The notes: generated by a model from the letters alone, not told the origin. A stretch of 64,000 nucleotides of DNA from Xenophilus sp. E41 (GCF_003671765.1 NZ_QPIB01000008.1:356464-420463); one strand, 5' to 3'; shown: positions 1 through 9,441, numbered from the stretch's first letter. A program made the numbers and translations.

Positions 1-96
1 GACCGCAAGGCCTTCGTGAACAGCACGATCCCCTCGCAATACACCCAGGGCAGCCTGGCCGTGCGTCGCGCCGCCACCCGCAGCGCCGCACTCTGA
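1..96 (+). CDS. 3' end of an unrecognised gene
   Basis: Reading frame 1 is open from the window edge and ends in TGA at 94-96, giving the last 31 residues of a protein whose start lies outside the window. The tail is rich in Ala, Arg and Ser and contains FVNSTIPSQY. I do not recognise the family. A good intrinsic terminator about 100 bases downstream supports a real gene end here. Confidence 0.6.
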   Translation, partial: DRKAFVNSTIPSQYTQGSLAVRRAATRSAAL

Positions 97-193
97 TCGT
101 CGACCGTGCCCCATGGGGCACGCACCGCGCACTCAGGCGGGCGCCGCCTGAAAGAGGTCCAGGAACGGGCCTGGGAGGCGCCTGAATGCAGGA

Positions 194-232
194 CCCGGCA
201 CGCATCACTGCGTGGCCGGGTTTCTTTTTTTT
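194..232 (+). terminator. Intrinsic terminator of the first gene
   Basis: CCCGGC-ACGCA pairs across a TCAC loop with TGCGT-GGCCGGG, with one bulged G, and is followed by TTTCTTTTTTTT. This is a classical rho-independent terminator on the plus strand, placed to end the gene that enters the window at base 1. Confidence 0.8.
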
Positions 233-290
233 GCGCGCGCGTTGTGAGCCGTCGGACGCTTCGAGGGCGCACAGCGGGGGCGCCTAGAAC

Positions 291-321
291 AAAGGCCGCT
301 GGCTCATCGCCAGCGGCCTTT
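291..321 (+). terminator. Perfect 12-bp hairpin, probable second terminator
   Basis: AAAGGCCGCTGG and CCAGCGGCCTTT form a perfect 12-bp stem around a 7-base loop, followed by GCTTTTC. The U tract is short. It may back up the terminator at 194-232. I see nothing coding between 97 and 416. Confidence 0.55.
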
Positions 322-416
322 GCTTTTCAACCCCGCCTTTCCCTGTGACGGCAAGGTAGCGCCCAGCCACATTCCTACACCGGGCGACGCGATGTTTTTT
401 CAGAATCCGCGTCGCC

Positions 417-608
417 ATGACACCCACCTCCATCGATCAACCGCAGGCCTCCAGCGACGACCGGTCACGTGAGCTCGATCCCGACAGCTGGCCCTGCCGC
501 ATGAAGAAGGCCGTTTATGCGAGCGTGTTCATTGCGGCCGTTGCATCGTGGCTCGCCGCGGCGGCGAGCGCGATGTATTTCGCCGTGGTCGATGTAGTGC
601 GCGGATAG
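417..608 (+). CDS. Small hypothetical single-span membrane protein
   Basis: A 63-residue reading frame. The N-terminal 28 residues are polar and acidic, followed by a KK pair and one hydrophobic segment (about residues 33-57, rich in Ala and Val), which suggests a small inner-membrane protein with a cytoplasmic N-terminus. There is no strong ribosome binding site in front of the ATG; a second ATG at 501 would leave mainly the membrane helix. I do not recognise the family, and it could be spurious. Confidence 0.4.
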   Translation: MTPTSIDQPQASSDDRSRELDPDSWPCRMKKAVYASVFIAAVASWLAAAASAMYFAVVDVVRG

Positions 609-798
609 CGCGGCGAGCGGTTCGGAAGTCGGGCTCTCCCGACAGCGTGTACTCGTCCGGACGCCGAAGCCCGACGCATGCCGGCGCGTCGCTGGATCCG
701 AGGACCGCAATGATGGATTGATGCCATCGTGGTCGCCCCCGTCCGACATTCACGCGGCGCGCTCGGCGGTATATCCGTGGCCTCGAAAGGAGTCAGGT

Positions 799-1098
799 GT
801 GAGACGGCTGTTTGTGGTCACCGCATTGGAACGATACGGCGATCGAATTTTGCGCGCCAAGATTCGGGAGGCCGATGGCATACGAGGGACGTGGATCGAC
901 GACGCGAAGATCGTCGACGCCGAGGAGCTCATGGCGCTCGTCGAACGAACCGACACCCGCGTGACCTCGATCACCCGAAGTGCGATGGCCGGGCCGGACC
1001 TGGCCATCGAAGAACGTCCGACGGGCCGGATGATCGTGCCGATTCTGGTGCCCGGCGTGCTGTACGGTCTCGACTCCGTGCAGACCGTCGTCGTCTAG
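799..1098 (+). CDS. Hypothetical protein, about 99 residues
   Basis: The frame is open from 718, but the best start is GTG at 799, preceded by AAAGGAG about six bases upstream. The product starts MRRLFVVTALERYGDRI and ends in a hydrophobic VPILVPGVLYG stretch. I see no catalytic motif, signal peptide or membrane helix, and I do not recognise the family. It is separated from neighbours on both sides and converges on the tRNA-Pro/merR end of the translation operon. Bases 609-798 hold nothing I can identify. Confidence 0.6.
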   Translation: MRRLFVVTALERYGDRILRAKIREADGIRGTWIDDAKIVDAEELMALVERTDTRVTSITRSAMAGPDLAIEERPTGRMIVPILVPGVLYGLDSVQTVVV

Positions 1099-1148
1099 GC
1101 GATCAGCCCCGCGTTTGTCAGGAACGGGCCGCCGTTGTCAAAGCCAAC

Positions 1149-1183
1149 GAAAAACGGGTTAGGCCTTGTGAGCCTAACCCGTT
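1149..1183 (-). terminator. Terminator downstream of tRNA-Pro
   Basis: A perfect 12-bp stem, AACGGGTTAGGC / GCCTAACCCGTT with a 7-base loop (1153-1183), is followed on the minus strand by TTT. On the plus strand it is followed by a T-rich stretch (1190-1200), so it may also stop transcripts of the 799-1098 gene. Confidence 0.75.
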
Positions 1184-1200
1184 GATCTACTTTTTATTTT

Positions 1201-1277
1201 TGGTCGGTGTGAAAGGATTCGAACCTTCGACCCCTTGCACCCCATGCAAGTGCGCTACCAGGCTGCGCCACACACCG
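1201..1277 (-). tRNA. tRNA-Pro (anticodon GGG)
   Basis: Read on the minus strand this is a complete 77-base cloverleaf: acceptor CGGTGTG, D arm with GCGCAGCCTGGTAGCGC, anticodon stem CTTGC/GCAAG with loop ATGGGGT (anticodon GGG, decoding CCC), T arm with GGTTCGAATCC, and an encoded CCA end at 1201-1203. It follows the merR-like gene by 45 bases in the same direction and is followed by a strong hairpin. Confidence 0.96.
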
Positions 1278-1322
1278 AAGCTCTCGATTATATGCCGGGA
1301 TTGGCGATTGCCCGGCAGTCGA

Positions 1323-1835
1323 TCAGTAAGTTGCTGCCAAAAGCTCGCGAATCTCGACGAGCTCGCTGCGCAGTTGCGCGAGCTGCGTGCGGTCGAGCAC
1401 GACGAAGGGCATGGACGTGGTCGCGTACCACGCGGCGCGCTCTTCATGTGCGCCCGCCTCGTCCTGCTCGATCGGTGCATCCACGGCCGCATCCGCATCG
1501 ACCACGAGGGCCTCGGCTTCGTCGCCGGCCTTGCGGCGGCCGCGCTCGATCTGCACGAGTTCCTGCAACTTGTTGCGCGCGCCGCTGATCGTGAAGCCCT
1601 GGTCGTAGAGCAGGTCGCGGATGCGGCGGATCATCAGCACTTCGTGGTGCTGGTAGTAGCGGCGGTTGCCACGGCGCTTCATCGGCCGCAGCTGGGTGAA
1701 CTCCTGCTCCCAGTAGCGCAGCACGTGCGGTTTGACGCCGCACAGCTCGCCGACCTCACCGATCGTGAAGTAGCGCTTGACGGGGATGGGTGGGAGCGAG
1801 CCCCCGGCATGAACGCCGGCCTGCTTCTCGGCCAT
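1323..1835 (-). CDS. MerR-family transcriptional regulator
   Basis: A 170-residue protein. An N-terminal winged-helix MerR domain (about residues 20-90) is recognisable from YFTIGEVGELCGVKPHVLRYWE and the RRGNRRYY wing. The C-terminal half is Asp/Glu/Ala-rich and lacks the metal-binding Cys pattern of MerR or CueR. The start is taken at 1835, which gives MAEKQAG; the frame also opens seven codons earlier. It is the last protein gene of the translation operon, 74 bases after ihfA. In Burkholderiales an uncharacterised MerR-like gene commonly sits directly behind ihfA; its targets are not evident here. Confidence 0.85.
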   Translation of the reverse strand: MAEKQAGVHAGGSLPPIPVKRYFTIGEVGELCGVKPHVLRYWEQEFTQLRPMKRRGNRRYYQHHEVLMIRRIRDLLYDQGFTISGARNKLQELVQIERGRRKAGDEAEALVVDADAAVDAPIEQDEAGAHEERAAWYATTSMPFVVLDRTQLAQLRSELVEIRELLAATY

Positions 1836-1909
1836 TTTCTCTATTGAAATCAACACGGTGCGGGGTAAACCTCAGAGGTTACTCCACGCACCTTGTCGGC
1901 GCCAAGCGC

Positions 1910-2272
1910 TTATTCGCCCTCGACGCTCCATTCGACGCTCGCGCCCCCCTCGTGGGTCGGCAAACCGTGAATCTGTTCCTTGAGTTTCGCGCTCGCATGG
2001 AAGGTCGCGACACGACGTGCGCCGATCGGAATGTGCTCGCCGGTGCGCGGATTGCGGCCCGGCCGCGGCGCCTTGGTGCGGATCTGGAAGTTGCCGAAGC
2101 CAGAGATCTTGACGTCATCGCCTTCGATCAGACGCGCCGCGATAAGGTCGAAAAATGCCTCGACCATGTCCTTCGCCTCGCGCTTGTTCAAGCCGATCTG
2201 CTCGAACAGCAGGTCGGCCAGCTGCGCCTTGGTGAGCGCCGGCGTCTCGAGGGCTTCGATGGTGAATTCCAT
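1910..2272 (-). CDS. ihfA: Integration host factor subunit alpha
   Basis: A 120-residue DNA-bending protein of the HU/IHF family that pairs with IHF-beta to fold nucleoid DNA and assist recombination and promoter architecture. [10 protein letters not shown], the SGFGNF turn and the DNA-intercalating arm [10 protein letters not shown] are all present. The start at 2272 is supported by CAGGAGACATCGGCC in front of the ATG; the frame is open further upstream inside pheT and should not be extended. The C-terminal tail is longer than that of E. coli IhfA (about 99 residues). It follows pheT by 16 bases, as in many proteobacteria. Confidence 0.95.
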   Translation of the reverse strand: MEFTIEALETPALTKAQLADLLFEQIGLNKREAKDMVEAFFDLIAARLIEGDDVKISGFGNFQIRTKAPRPGRNPRTGEHIPIGARRVATFHASAKLKEQIHGLPTHEGGASVEWSVEGE

Positions 2273-2288
2273 GGCCGATGTCTCCTGC

Positions 2289-4715
2289 TCAGGCACGCAG
2301 GCGCGCGCCGACGGCCGCCGCGGCCTGTCCCAGCACGGCCTGCACGGCCGCGTCGACCTGTTCGTCGGTGAGCGAGCCGGCATCGCTCTGGAAGCTCAGG
2401 CGCACCGCGAGGCTCTTCTCGCCGTCGGCGAGGCCCCCTGTCGACGCAGCGCCCGGCTGCGGCCGGTAGATGTCGAACAGCATCGCGTCGCGCAGCAGAC
2501 CTTGCGTCGGCGCGGCACGCGCCGCGTCGAGCACGGCGCCTGCCGCAACCGACTCCGCCACCACGAGCGCGACGTCGCGCTCCACGGCCTGGTGCTTGGC
2601 CACCGGCTGCGCCACGGGCACGGTGCGCGCCGTGACCGCATCGAGGTCCAGCTCGAACAGCACCGGCGCCTGGGCGAAGTCCCATTGCTGCCGCCAGCGA
2701 GGATGCAGTTCGCCGACGACGCCGATCTCGCGGCCGTCGAGCAGAACACGCGCGGCACGGCCGGGATGCAGGGCGGGATGTTCGGTGCGCTCGAAGGTCG
2801 GCACGGCGGGGGCCAGCAAGGCCTCCACGTCACCCTTGGCGTCGTAGAAATCCGCGCGCTGCGGCTTGCCGTCCCAGCGCGCCGCCTGTGCATCGCCCCA
2901 GGCCAGTCCGGCCACACGCATCGGCTGGCGCACGCCCTTGACGGTGCTGTCGGTGGTGGCCACGCGCGCATCGCGCAGGAAGACGCGACCGAGCTCGAAC
3001 ACGCGCACCCGCGGCGCCTTGCGGTCCAGGTTGAACTTGAGCACCTGCAGCAGCGAGCCGATGAGCGACGAACGCATCACGCTCATCTGGCTGGCGATGG
3101 GGTTGAGCAGCTTCACCGGGTCGGCGTTGCCGGCCAAGTCGCGTTCCCATTCGGCTTCGACGAAGCTGAAGTTGATCGTCTCCTGGTAGCCCAGAGCCGC
3201 GATGCGATGGCGAACGGCAAAGCGGCTGCGCTGGCTCTCGGGCTTGACCCGCGCGGTGACAGGCGCGAGGGGCGGGGTGGTGGGCAGGTTGTTGTAGCCC
3301 ACCAGGCGCGCCACTTCCTCGATCAGGTCTTCCTCGATCGTGAGGTCGAAGCGGTGCGGCGGCGGCGTGACGGTGATGACGCCCTCGCCTTCGTGCAGCG
3401 CGAAGCCCAGGCGCTGGAGCGCGTCGGCGCATTGCGCCTGCGTGAGCGGCATGCCGATGACGCGCGCGGCACGCGCCACGCGCAGGGTGACGGGCTTGAG
3501 CTCCGGCAGCTTGAGCGTCTGGTCGTCGATCGGGCCGGGCTGGCCGCCACAGATCTGCTGGATCAGCTGCGTGATGCGCTCGATCACCTGCACCGTGCGG
3601 CTCGGGTCGACGCCGCGCTCGTAGCGGTGTCCTGCGTCGGTGGAGAAGTTGAAACGGCGCGAACGGCCCTGCACCGCTTCGGGCCACCAGAATGCCGCCT
3701 CGACATAGATGTTGCGCGTGTCGTCGGACACCGCCGTCGCGTCGCCGCCCATGATGCCGGCGAGCGATTCGACTTCCTGGTCGTCGGCGATCACGCCGAC
3801 CTTCTCATCGACGCTGATGGTGTTGCCGTTGAGCAGCTTGAGCTGCTCACCTGCCCGGCCCCAGCGCACCGTGAGGCCGCCGTGGATCTTGTCGAAGTCG
3901 AAGATGTGCGAAGGCTGGCCGTACTCGAACATCACGTAGTTCGAGATGTCGACCAGCGCGGTGACGCTGCGCTGCCCGCAGCGCGCGAGGCGGTCGACCA
4001 TCCACGCGGGCGTGGCCGCCTGGGTGTTGACGCCACGCACGATGCGGCCGGAGAAGCGGCCGCACAGGTCGGGCGCCTCGACCTTCACCGCCAGCTTGTC
4101 GTCGTGCTGCGGCACCACGGGCTCGATGGCCGGCGTGCGCAGCGGCGTGCCCGTGAGCGCGGCCAGCTCGCGCGCGATGCCGAAGACCGACAGGCCATGG
4201 GCGAGGTTGGGGGTGAGCTTCAGGGTAAGGAGCGTGTCGTCCAGGCGCAGCCACTCCCGGATGCCGGTGCCGATGGGCGCCTCGCCGGCCAGCTCGAGCA
4301 GGCCGCCGTGGTCTTCGCTGAGCTGCAGCTCGCGCGCCGAGCACAGCATGCCCTGGCTTTCGACGCCGCGCAGCTTGCCCAGCTTGATGTGGAAGGGCTT
4401 GCCGTCCTCGCCGGGCGGCAGTTCGGCGCCCACGAGCGCGGTGGGGACCTTGATGCCCACGCGCGCATTGGGCGCGCCGCAGACGATGTTGAGCAAGGCG
4501 CCCTGCCCCACGTCCACCTGGCACACGCGCAGGCGGTCGGCGTTGGGGTGCTGCACGGCCTCCTTGATCTCGCCGACCACGATCTTCGTGAACGGTGGCG
4601 CGGCGGGACGGCGCTCCTCGACCTCGAAGCCGCCCATGGTCAGCGTGTCGGCCAGTTCCTCGCTCGTGAGCGGCGGGTTGCAGAACTCGCGCAACCAGGA
4701 CTCGGGGAATTGCAT
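2289..4715 (-). CDS. pheT: Phenylalanyl-tRNA synthetase beta subunit
   Basis: An 808-residue subunit of the (alpha-beta)2 PheRS that charges tRNA-Phe. The domain order is the usual one: start [11 protein letters not shown], tRNA-binding EMAP-like domain (about 40-150), B3/B4 editing domain (about 215-370), B5 domain (about 400-470), a core resembling a class II synthetase, and the C-terminal anticodon-binding FDX-ACB domain (about 710-805). The length matches the family. It lies 43 bases behind pheS in the same transcript. A long open frame on the opposite strand is a GC-driven shadow. Confidence 0.97.
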   Translation of the reverse strand: MQFPESWLREFCNPPLTSEELADTLTMGGFEVEERRPAAPPFTKIVVGEIKEAVQHPNADRLRVCQVDVGQGALLNIVCGAPNARVGIKVPTALVGAELPPGEDGKPFHIKLGKLRGVESQGMLCSARELQLSEDHGGLLELAGEAPIGTGIREWLRLDDTLLTLKLTPNLAHGLSVFGIARELAALTGTPLRTPAIEPVVPQHDDKLAVKVEAPDLCGRFSGRIVRGVNTQAATPAWMVDRLARCGQRSVTALVDISNYVMFEYGQPSHIFDFDKIHGGLTVRWGRAGEQLKLLNGNTISVDEKVGVIADDQEVESLAGIMGGDATAVSDDTRNIYVEAAFWWPEAVQGRSRRFNFSTDAGHRYERGVDPSRTVQVIERITQLIQQICGGQPGPIDDQTLKLPELKPVTLRVARAARVIGMPLTQAQCADALQRLGFALHEGEGVITVTPPPHRFDLTIEEDLIEEVARLVGYNNLPTTPPLAPVTARVKPESQRSRFAVRHRIAALGYQETINFSFVEAEWERDLAGNADPVKLLNPIASQMSVMRSSLIGSLLQVLKFNLDRKAPRVRVFELGRVFLRDARVATTDSTVKGVRQPMRVAGLAWGDAQAARWDGKPQRADFYDAKGDVEALLAPAVPTFERTEHPALHPGRAARVLLDGREIGVVGELHPRWRQQWDFAQAPVLFELDLDAVTARTVPVAQPVAKHQAVERDVALVVAESVAAGAVLDAARAAPTQGLLRDAMLFDIYRPQPGAASTGGLADGEKSLAVRLSFQSDAGSLTDEQVDAAVQAVLGQAAAAVGARLRA

Positions 4716-4758
4716 TGCTTTCGGTCTCTTTGAATCTATGCGGGAGGTCGCGCGGGAA

Positions 4759-5829
4759 TCACTGGAACTGCGACAGGAAGCGCAGGTCGCCGTCGAAGAA
4801 CAGGCGCAGGTCGTTCACACCGTAGCGCAGCATCGTGAGGCGGTCCGGGCCCATGCCGAAGGCGAAGCCGATGTAGCGCTCGGGGTCCAGCCCCATGTTG
4901 CGCACGACGTTCGGGTGCACCTGGCCCGAGCCCGCCACTTCGAGCCAGCGCCCGGCCAGCGGGCCGCTCTGGAACTGGATGTCGATCTCGGCGCTGGGCT
5001 CGGTGAAGGGGAAGAAGCTCGGGCGAAAGCGCAGCACCAGGTCGTCGCTCTCGAAGAAGGTGCGGCAGAAGTCGGTGAAGACGACCTTCAGGTCCTTGAA
5101 GCTCACGTTCGCGCCCAGCCACAGGCCCTCGCACTGGTGGAACATGGGCGAGTGGGTGGCATCGCTGTCCACGCGGTAGGTGCGGCCCGGGGCGATCACG
5201 CGGATCTCGGGCGCGGTCACGCCCGGATCCTTGGCGGCCGCCTCGAACAGCGCGGCGTGCTTCTTCACCTGCTGATGGGCATAACGCACCTGCATCGGGC
5301 TCGTGTGAGGCCGCAGGTTGTACGGAATGCCGTCGTCGCCCTGGATGTCGACGTAGAAGGTGTCCTGCATCGAGCGTGCCGGGTGGTTCGGCGGGTTGTT
5401 CAGCGAGGTGAACGAATGCCAGTCGCTCTCGATCTCCGGCCCGTCGGCCACGTCGAAGCCCATGCTGCCGAAGATGGCCTCGATGCGCTCCAGCGTGCGG
5501 CTGACCGGGTGCAGACCTCCGCCGGCCCGGCGGCGGCCCGGCAGGGTCACGTCCAGGGCCTCCGCGCGCAGTTGCACAGCGAGTTCCTCGTCGGCGAGCT
5601 GCTGGCGGCGCTCGGTCAGCGCGGCCTCGATGGCCTGCTTGGCGACGTTGATGGCGGCGCCGCGCGACTTCTTCTCGTCGACGCTGAGCTGGGCCATGCC
5701 CTTCATCAGTTCGGTGACGCGGCCGGACTTGCCGAGGAACTGCGCCTTGGCGTTTTCGAGTTCCGCCGGCGCCTTGGCGTCGGCGAAGGCGGCACGGGCG
5801 TTGGCGACCAGGGTGTCCAGCTCGTTCAT
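4759..5829 (-). CDS. pheS: Phenylalanyl-tRNA synthetase alpha subunit
   Basis: A 356-residue catalytic subunit of PheRS. An N-terminal coiled-coil (residues about 1-90) precedes the class II catalytic core, with [11 protein letters not shown], the motif-2 region FHQCEGLW and the C-terminal [13 protein letters not shown] (motif 3). It is preceded by a hairpin with a U tract at 5851-5889, so transcription from rplT into pheS is probably reduced or conditional. No ATG-started leader peptide is present in the 109-base gap, unlike the pheM leader of enteric bacteria. Confidence 0.97.
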   Translation of the reverse strand: MNELDTLVANARAAFADAKAPAELENAKAQFLGKSGRVTELMKGMAQLSVDEKKSRGAAINVAKQAIEAALTERRQQLADEELAVQLRAEALDVTLPGRRRAGGGLHPVSRTLERIEAIFGSMGFDVADGPEIESDWHSFTSLNNPPNHPARSMQDTFYVDIQGDDGIPYNLRPHTSPMQVRYAHQQVKKHAALFEAAAKDPGVTAPEIRVIAPGRTYRVDSDATHSPMFHQCEGLWLGANVSFKDLKVVFTDFCRTFFESDDLVLRFRPSFFPFTEPSAEIDIQFQSGPLAGRWLEVAGSGQVHPNVVRNMGLDPERYIGFAFGMGPDRLTMLRYGVNDLRLFFDGDLRFLSQFQ

Positions 5830-5850
5830 GGAATCGGGAATGCGAAAGGG

Positions 5851-5889
5851 AAATAAAAAAGGGCTGGTGCTTTTGAAGCGCCAGCCCTT
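5851..5889 (-). terminator. Terminator-like hairpin between rplT and pheS
   Basis: On the minus strand, AAGGGCTGG pairs with CCAGCCCTT across a 13-base loop and is followed by TTTTTTATTT. It lies 22 bases before the pheS start, so it could be a partial terminator that sets the ratio of ribosomal protein to synthetase expression. The hairpin is the distal half of an interspersed repeat copy. Confidence 0.7.
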
Positions 5890-5926
5890 GTACCGTGGGC
5901 GCGAGCAGCTATCGAAACGATAGCAA
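5863..5926 (-). repeat. Interspersed GCTAT..ATAGC repeat, copy B
   Basis: On the minus strand the copy begins with the palindrome GCTATCGTTTCGATAGC (5908-5924), continues TGCTCGCGCCC, then enters the GGGCTGGCGCTTCAA hairpin. It is alignable with copies at 22993, 55506 and 62079. In this copy the second hairpin has become the rplT-pheS terminator. Confidence 0.75.
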
Positions 5927-5938
5927 CCCGCAGCAGGA

Positions 5939-6298
5939 TCAAGCAGCCAGCTTGGCCTTGACCTGCTCCACGATGCCGGCGAATGCGGCCTTGTCGTGCA
6001 CGGCGATATCGGCCAGGACCTTGCGGTCGATCTCGATACCGGCCTTGCGGATGCCGTTGGCGAACTGGCTGTAGGTCAGGCCCAGTTCACGCGAGGCGGC
6101 GTTGATACGCGCGATCCACAGCTGGCGGAACACGCGCTTCTTGGTACGACGGTCACGGTAGGCGTACTGGCCTGCCTTCATCACCGCCTGCTTGGCGATG
6201 CGGAAGACATTGCCGCGACGGCCGCGGAAGCCCTTGGCGAGGGCGAGAACCTTCTTGTGGCGGGCGCGAGCGGTTACACCACGTTTGACGCGAGGCAT
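5939..6298 (-). CDS. rplT: 50S ribosomal protein L20
   Basis: A 119-residue, strongly basic protein that binds 23S rRNA early in large-subunit assembly. The start [18 protein letters not shown] and the motif [16 protein letters not shown] are diagnostic, and the length is as expected. It follows rpmI by 28 bases. In many bacteria L20 also represses its own operon by binding the leader RNA. Confidence 0.98.
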   Translation of the reverse strand: MPRVKRGVTARARHKKVLALAKGFRGRRGNVFRIAKQAVMKAGQYAYRDRRTKKRVFRQLWIARINAASRELGLTYSQFANGIRKAGIEIDRKVLADIAVHDKAAFAGIVEQVKAKLAA

Positions 6299-6326
6299 AT
6301 TGAATCCTTCCTAGTTCGTCGGTTGA

Positions 6327-6530
6327 TCAAATGCCTTGGCCGGGCAGCATGGCGGCCATCGAAACCATGTTGGTCTCGTGAACCGTCACCGCACCGCGCA
6401 GGTGGCGCTTGTTCTTGGTGGTCTTCTTGGTCAGGATGTGACGCTTGAAGGCTTGACCGCGCTTGACGGTGCCACCGGGACGAACGCGAAAACGCTTCTT
6501 CGCGCTGCTCTTGGTCTTCATTTTGGGCAT
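6327..6530 (-). CDS. rpmI: 50S ribosomal protein L35
   Basis: A 67-residue basic protein beginning [16 protein letters not shown], the family signature. The start at 6530 is set by AAAGGAG seven bases upstream; the frame is open further upstream but that extension has no family resemblance. It lies between infC and rplT, the conserved IF3-L35-L20 order. Confidence 0.97.
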   Translation of the reverse strand: MPKMKTKSSAKKRFRVRPGGTVKRGQAFKRHILTKKTTKNKRHLRGAVTVHETNMVSMAAMLPGQGI

Positions 6531-6695
6531 GTGCATGCTCCTTTTCGTTGTGCTCGCAAGGCGCCGCGGATGCTCCACGGACTTGTTGGCCCTCGAGGCA
6601 CTTCTTCATCCCGCGACAGCCCGCCCGGAGGCTGGCTGCCGCGAAATCCCTTCTTCAATCCACGGCCCGCTACGGGAGACGGGCCTTGCCACGCA
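6531..6695 (-). other. infC-rpmI intergenic leader, possible L20 control region
   Basis: A 165-base gap between infC and rpmI with at least one good RNA hairpin near its 5' side: GGCCCG / GCGGGCC at 6664-6685, with no U tract. In other bacteria L20 represses rpmI-rplT by binding structured RNA in this interval. The sequence only shows the gap and the hairpin; the L20 role is inferred. Confidence 0.3.
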
Positions 6696-7286
6696 TCAGG
6701 CGGCCGCCGGTTCCGTCGCCGACTTGGCCGCCCCACCCGCCTTCTTGCGGCCTGGCGCGATCATCATGATCATCTGCCGGCCCTCGAGCTTGGGAAACTG
6801 CTCGACCACGATCGCGTCGCCCAGTTCGTCGCGGATGCGTTGCAGAAGCGCCAGACCCAGTTCCTGGTGCGTGATCTCACGCCCGCGAAAGCGCAGGGTG
6901 ATCTTGCACTTGTCGCCTTCGTCCAGGAAGCGCCGGATGTTGCGCATCTTGATGTTGTAGTCGCCGTCGTCGGTCCCGGGCCGGAACTTGATTTCCTTGA
7001 CCTCGATGACCTTCTGCTTCGACTTCGCTTCGGCGGCCTTCTTCTGCTCGAGAAACTTGAACTTGCCGTACTCGATCAGCCGGCAGACCGGCGGATTGGC
7101 CGCAGCCACCGTCTCGACCAGGTCCACGTCGTATTCCCCCGCAAGGCGCAAGGCCTCCTGCAGGCTGACAACGCCCAGCGCTTCGTTGTCGGGGCCGAAA
7201 AGGCGGACTTCCGGGGCCATGATTTCCCGGTTCAGGCGGTGTTGGCGTTCCTCGCGCTGGCGGCGGTCGCGAAATGCAGTAGCGAT
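6696..7286 (-). CDS. infC: Translation initiation factor IF-3, AUC start
   Basis: A 196-residue factor that binds the 30S subunit and rejects non-AUG starts. The first ATG (7220) would begin at MAPEVRLFG and cut off the conserved N-terminus. The same frame upstream encodes [18 protein letters not shown], the expected beginning of a Burkholderiales IF-3, and reaches ATC at 7284-7286, eight bases after AAAGGA. IF3 genes elsewhere (AUU in E. coli) use a rare start so that IF3 can repress its own translation. The C-terminal domain, with the [12 protein letters not shown] stretch, is intact. Confidence 0.93.
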   Translation of the reverse strand: MATAFRDRRQREERQHRLNREIMAPEVRLFGPDNEALGVVSLQEALRLAGEYDVDLVETVAAANPPVCRLIEYGKFKFLEQKKAAEAKSKQKVIEVKEIKFRPGTDDGDYNIKMRNIRRFLDEGDKCKITLRFRGREITHQELGLALLQRIRDELGDAIVVEQFPKLEGRQMIMMIAPGRKKAGGAAKSATEPAAA

Positions 7287-7300
7287 GGCTTCGATCCTTT
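7284..7300 (-). promoter_or_regulatory. Ribosome binding site with AUC start of infC
   Basis: On the minus strand AAAGGA (7295-7300) is followed by TCGAAGCC and then ATC, the proposed initiation codon. There is no ATG, GTG or TTG in frame between this site and codon 23 that would retain the conserved N-terminus. Confidence 0.8.
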
Positions 7301-7394
7301 GGTCTGTTTGCTACAAAAAACGTAGCGGATGCCGCAGCAGGCACGCGCACAAACGGCGATTCGGAACCCAGGCCGAGGCCCGGGTCGTCTCCGG

Positions 7395-9302
7395 TCAACG
7401 CTTGTGAGAGATGTCGTCGGCGATCTTTTGGGAGAACGCCTCCACCGACATTGCACCGAGGTCGATATTGCCCCGGGCGCGCACTGCGACGGCGCCGGCT
7501 TCCTTTTCCTTGTCGCCCACGACAACGATGTAAGGGAGCTTTTGCAACGAATGCTTCCGTATTTTATACGTGATCTTCTCGTTGTGCAGGTCCAGCGCCA
7601 CCCTAAACCCTTGATTCCGCAGCGTTTTCGCAACTTCGCCGGCGTAGTCGGCCTGTCCTTCGCTGATGTTGAGCACCGCCACCTGCACCGGCGCCAGCCA
7701 GGCGGGCAAGGCGCCCGCATGGTGTTCGACCAGCATGCCGATGAAGCGCTCCAGGCTGCCGACGATGGCGCGGTGGAGCATCACCGGGTGCGCACGGCCG
7801 CTCGATTCCGTCACGTAGTCCGCGCCGAGGCGCTCCGCCGTGTTGAAGTCGACCTGCATGGTGCCGCACTGCCACTGGCGGCCGATCGCATCGCGCAGCG
7901 TGTACTCGATCTTGGGACCGTAGAAGGCGCCGTCGCCGGGCGCAATGACGAAGTCCACGCCCGAACGGCGCAGCGCTTCCATCACGGCATGCTCGGCCTT
8001 GTCCCACAACTCGTCGGAGCCCACGCGGTTGTCCGGCCGCGTCGCGACCTTGTAGAGGATGTCGGTGAAGCCGAAGTCCGCATACACCTTCTGCAGTTGC
8101 GCCGTGTACGCCACGCACTCGTCGAGGATCTGATCCTCCGTGCAGAAGATGTGGCCGTCGTCCTGCGTGAAGCCGCGCACGCGCATGATTCCGTGCAGCG
8201 CGCCGCTGGGCTCGTTGCGGTGGCACTGGCCGAATTCGCCATAGCGGATCGGCAGGTCGCGGTAGCTGCGCAGGTCGTTCTTGAAGATGATCACGTGGCC
8301 CGGGCAGTTCATCGGCTTCAGCGCGTAGTCGCGCTTCTCCGACTCCGTCGTGAACATGTTCTCGCGGTAGTTCTGCCAGTGGCCCGTCTTCTCCCACAGG
8401 CTCTTGTCCAGGATCTGCGGCCCCTTCACTTCCTGGTAGCCCGTGTCGCGGTACACCTGCCGCATGTACTGCTCCACCGCCTGCCACAGCGCCCAGCCCT
8501 TCGGATGCCAGAACACCAGGCCCGGCGCCACTTCGTCGATGTGGTACAGGTCCAGTTCCTTGCCCAGCTTGCGATGGTCGCGCTTCTCGGCCTCCTCGAT
8601 GCGCTGGATGTAGGCGTCGAGCTGCTTCTTGTCCGCCCAGGCCGTGCCGTAGATGCGTTGGAGCTGCTCGTTCTTGGCGTCGCCGCGCCAGTAGGCGCCG
8701 GCCAGCTTCGTCAGCTTGAAGACCTTCAGGAAACGCGTGTTCGGCACGTGCGGTCCACGGCACATGTCCACGTATTCCTGGTGGTAGTACAGGCCCATGG
8801 CCTGCTCGTCGGGCATGTCCTCGACCAGGCGCAGCTTGTAGTCCTCGCCACGTGCCTTGAAGACCTCGATCACCTCGGCGCGGGGCGTCATCTTCTTGAC
8901 GACGTCGTAGTCCTGGGCAATCAGCTCCTTCATGCGCTGCTCGATCGCGGCCATGTCCTCGGGCGTGAAGGGGCGCTCGTAGGCGATGTCGTAGTAGAAG
9001 CCCTCGTCGATCACCGGACCGATCACCATCTTCGCCGTCGGGTACAGCTGCTTGACGGCGTGGCCGACCAGGTGGGCCGTGGAGTGGCGGATGATCTCCA
9101 GCCCCTCGTCGTCCTTGGGCGTGATGATCTGGAGCCTCGCGTCGTGGTCGATGATGTCGCTGGCATCGACGAGCCGGCCGTCCACCTTGCCGGCGACCGT
9201 CATCTTGGCGAGCCCGGGGCCGATGGACTGGGCCACGTCGGCCACCGAGACGGGGCCGGGGAACTCGCGACGCGAGTTGTCGGGGAGCGTGATCTGGATC
9301 AT
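7395..9302 (-). CDS. thrS: Threonyl-tRNA synthetase
   Basis: A 635-residue class II synthetase that charges tRNA-Thr. It has an N-terminal TGS domain (about 1-60), the editing domain with [11 protein letters not shown] (HxxxH), the catalytic core with the zinc-ligand motifs [18 protein letters not shown] and [12 protein letters not shown], and a C-terminal anticodon-binding domain from about residue 535. The length is typical. It heads the thrS-infC-rpmI-rplT block. The ribosome binding site is weak (AGG, nine bases away). A leader region upstream suggests attenuation by threonine supply. Confidence 0.98.
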   Translation of the reverse strand: MIQITLPDNSRREFPGPVSVADVAQSIGPGLAKMTVAGKVDGRLVDASDIIDHDARLQIITPKDDEGLEIIRHSTAHLVGHAVKQLYPTAKMVIGPVIDEGFYYDIAYERPFTPEDMAAIEQRMKELIAQDYDVVKKMTPRAEVIEVFKARGEDYKLRLVEDMPDEQAMGLYYHQEYVDMCRGPHVPNTRFLKVFKLTKLAGAYWRGDAKNEQLQRIYGTAWADKKQLDAYIQRIEEAEKRDHRKLGKELDLYHIDEVAPGLVFWHPKGWALWQAVEQYMRQVYRDTGYQEVKGPQILDKSLWEKTGHWQNYRENMFTTESEKRDYALKPMNCPGHVIIFKNDLRSYRDLPIRYGEFGQCHRNEPSGALHGIMRVRGFTQDDGHIFCTEDQILDECVAYTAQLQKVYADFGFTDILYKVATRPDNRVGSDELWDKAEHAVMEALRRSGVDFVIAPGDGAFYGPKIEYTLRDAIGRQWQCGTMQVDFNTAERLGADYVTESSGRAHPVMLHRAIVGSLERFIGMLVEHHAGALPAWLAPVQVAVLNISEGQADYAGEVAKTLRNQGFRVALDLHNEKITYKIRKHSLQKLPYIVVVGDKEKEAGAVAVRARGNIDLGAMSVEAFSQKIADDISHKR

Positions 9303-9317
9303 GTGAAAACCTGGTTC

Positions 9318-9351
9318 GGAAAAACAAAAAGCGCGGCCGGGAGCCGCGCTT
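9318..9351 (-). terminator. Attenuator terminator of the thrS leader
   Basis: On the minus strand AAGCGCGGC (9343-9351) and GCCGCGCTT (9329-9337) form a perfect 9-bp stem with a 5-base loop, followed by TTTGTTTTT. It ends only 16 bases before the thrS start. The aceA gene upstream has its own terminator, so this one is best explained as part of a conditional leader. Confidence 0.85.
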
Positions 9352-9441
9352 AGCTGTGGTTCATGGGCTGGTGCGTACCAGCGTGCGCGGGCTACCGGCC
9401 CATTCCCTTCGGAAAGAGGCCGCTCGATGCGGTGCCGGTAG
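9335..9441 (-). promoter_or_regulatory. Mutually exclusive RNA pairings of the thrS attenuator
   Basis: Region 1 (minus CTACCGGC, 9434-9441) lies inside the Thr codons of the leader peptide and pairs perfectly with GCCGGTAG in region 2 (9392-9399). Region 2 in full (9385-9401, GGGCCGGTAGCCCGCGC) also pairs with region 3 (9335-9349, GCGCGGCTCCCGGCC) over 14 bp with one mismatch and one bulge. Region 3 includes the left arm of the terminator. A ribosome stalled on the Thr codons would mask region 1 and let 2:3 form, so the terminator could not. A small hairpin, GCTGGTACGCACCAGC, lies between (9367-9382). Confidence 0.8.

Noticed and set aside
1980-4733. 917-codon open frame opposite pheT
   Set aside because: It is the mirror of a strongly supported pheT gene; long antisense frames are expected at this GC content, and the translation is a low-complexity Arg/Ala/His sequence without motifs.
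5830-5938. pheM-like leader peptide before pheS
   Set aside because: There is no ATG in the gap on the minus strand; the only TTG frame has five codons with one Phe, and the hairpin belongs to a repeat.
7295-7325. Fifth copy of the interspersed repeat (GCTAC..GTAGC)
   Set aside because: Only a 5-bp palindrome is shared; the following hairpin and CAGGCA segment are absent.
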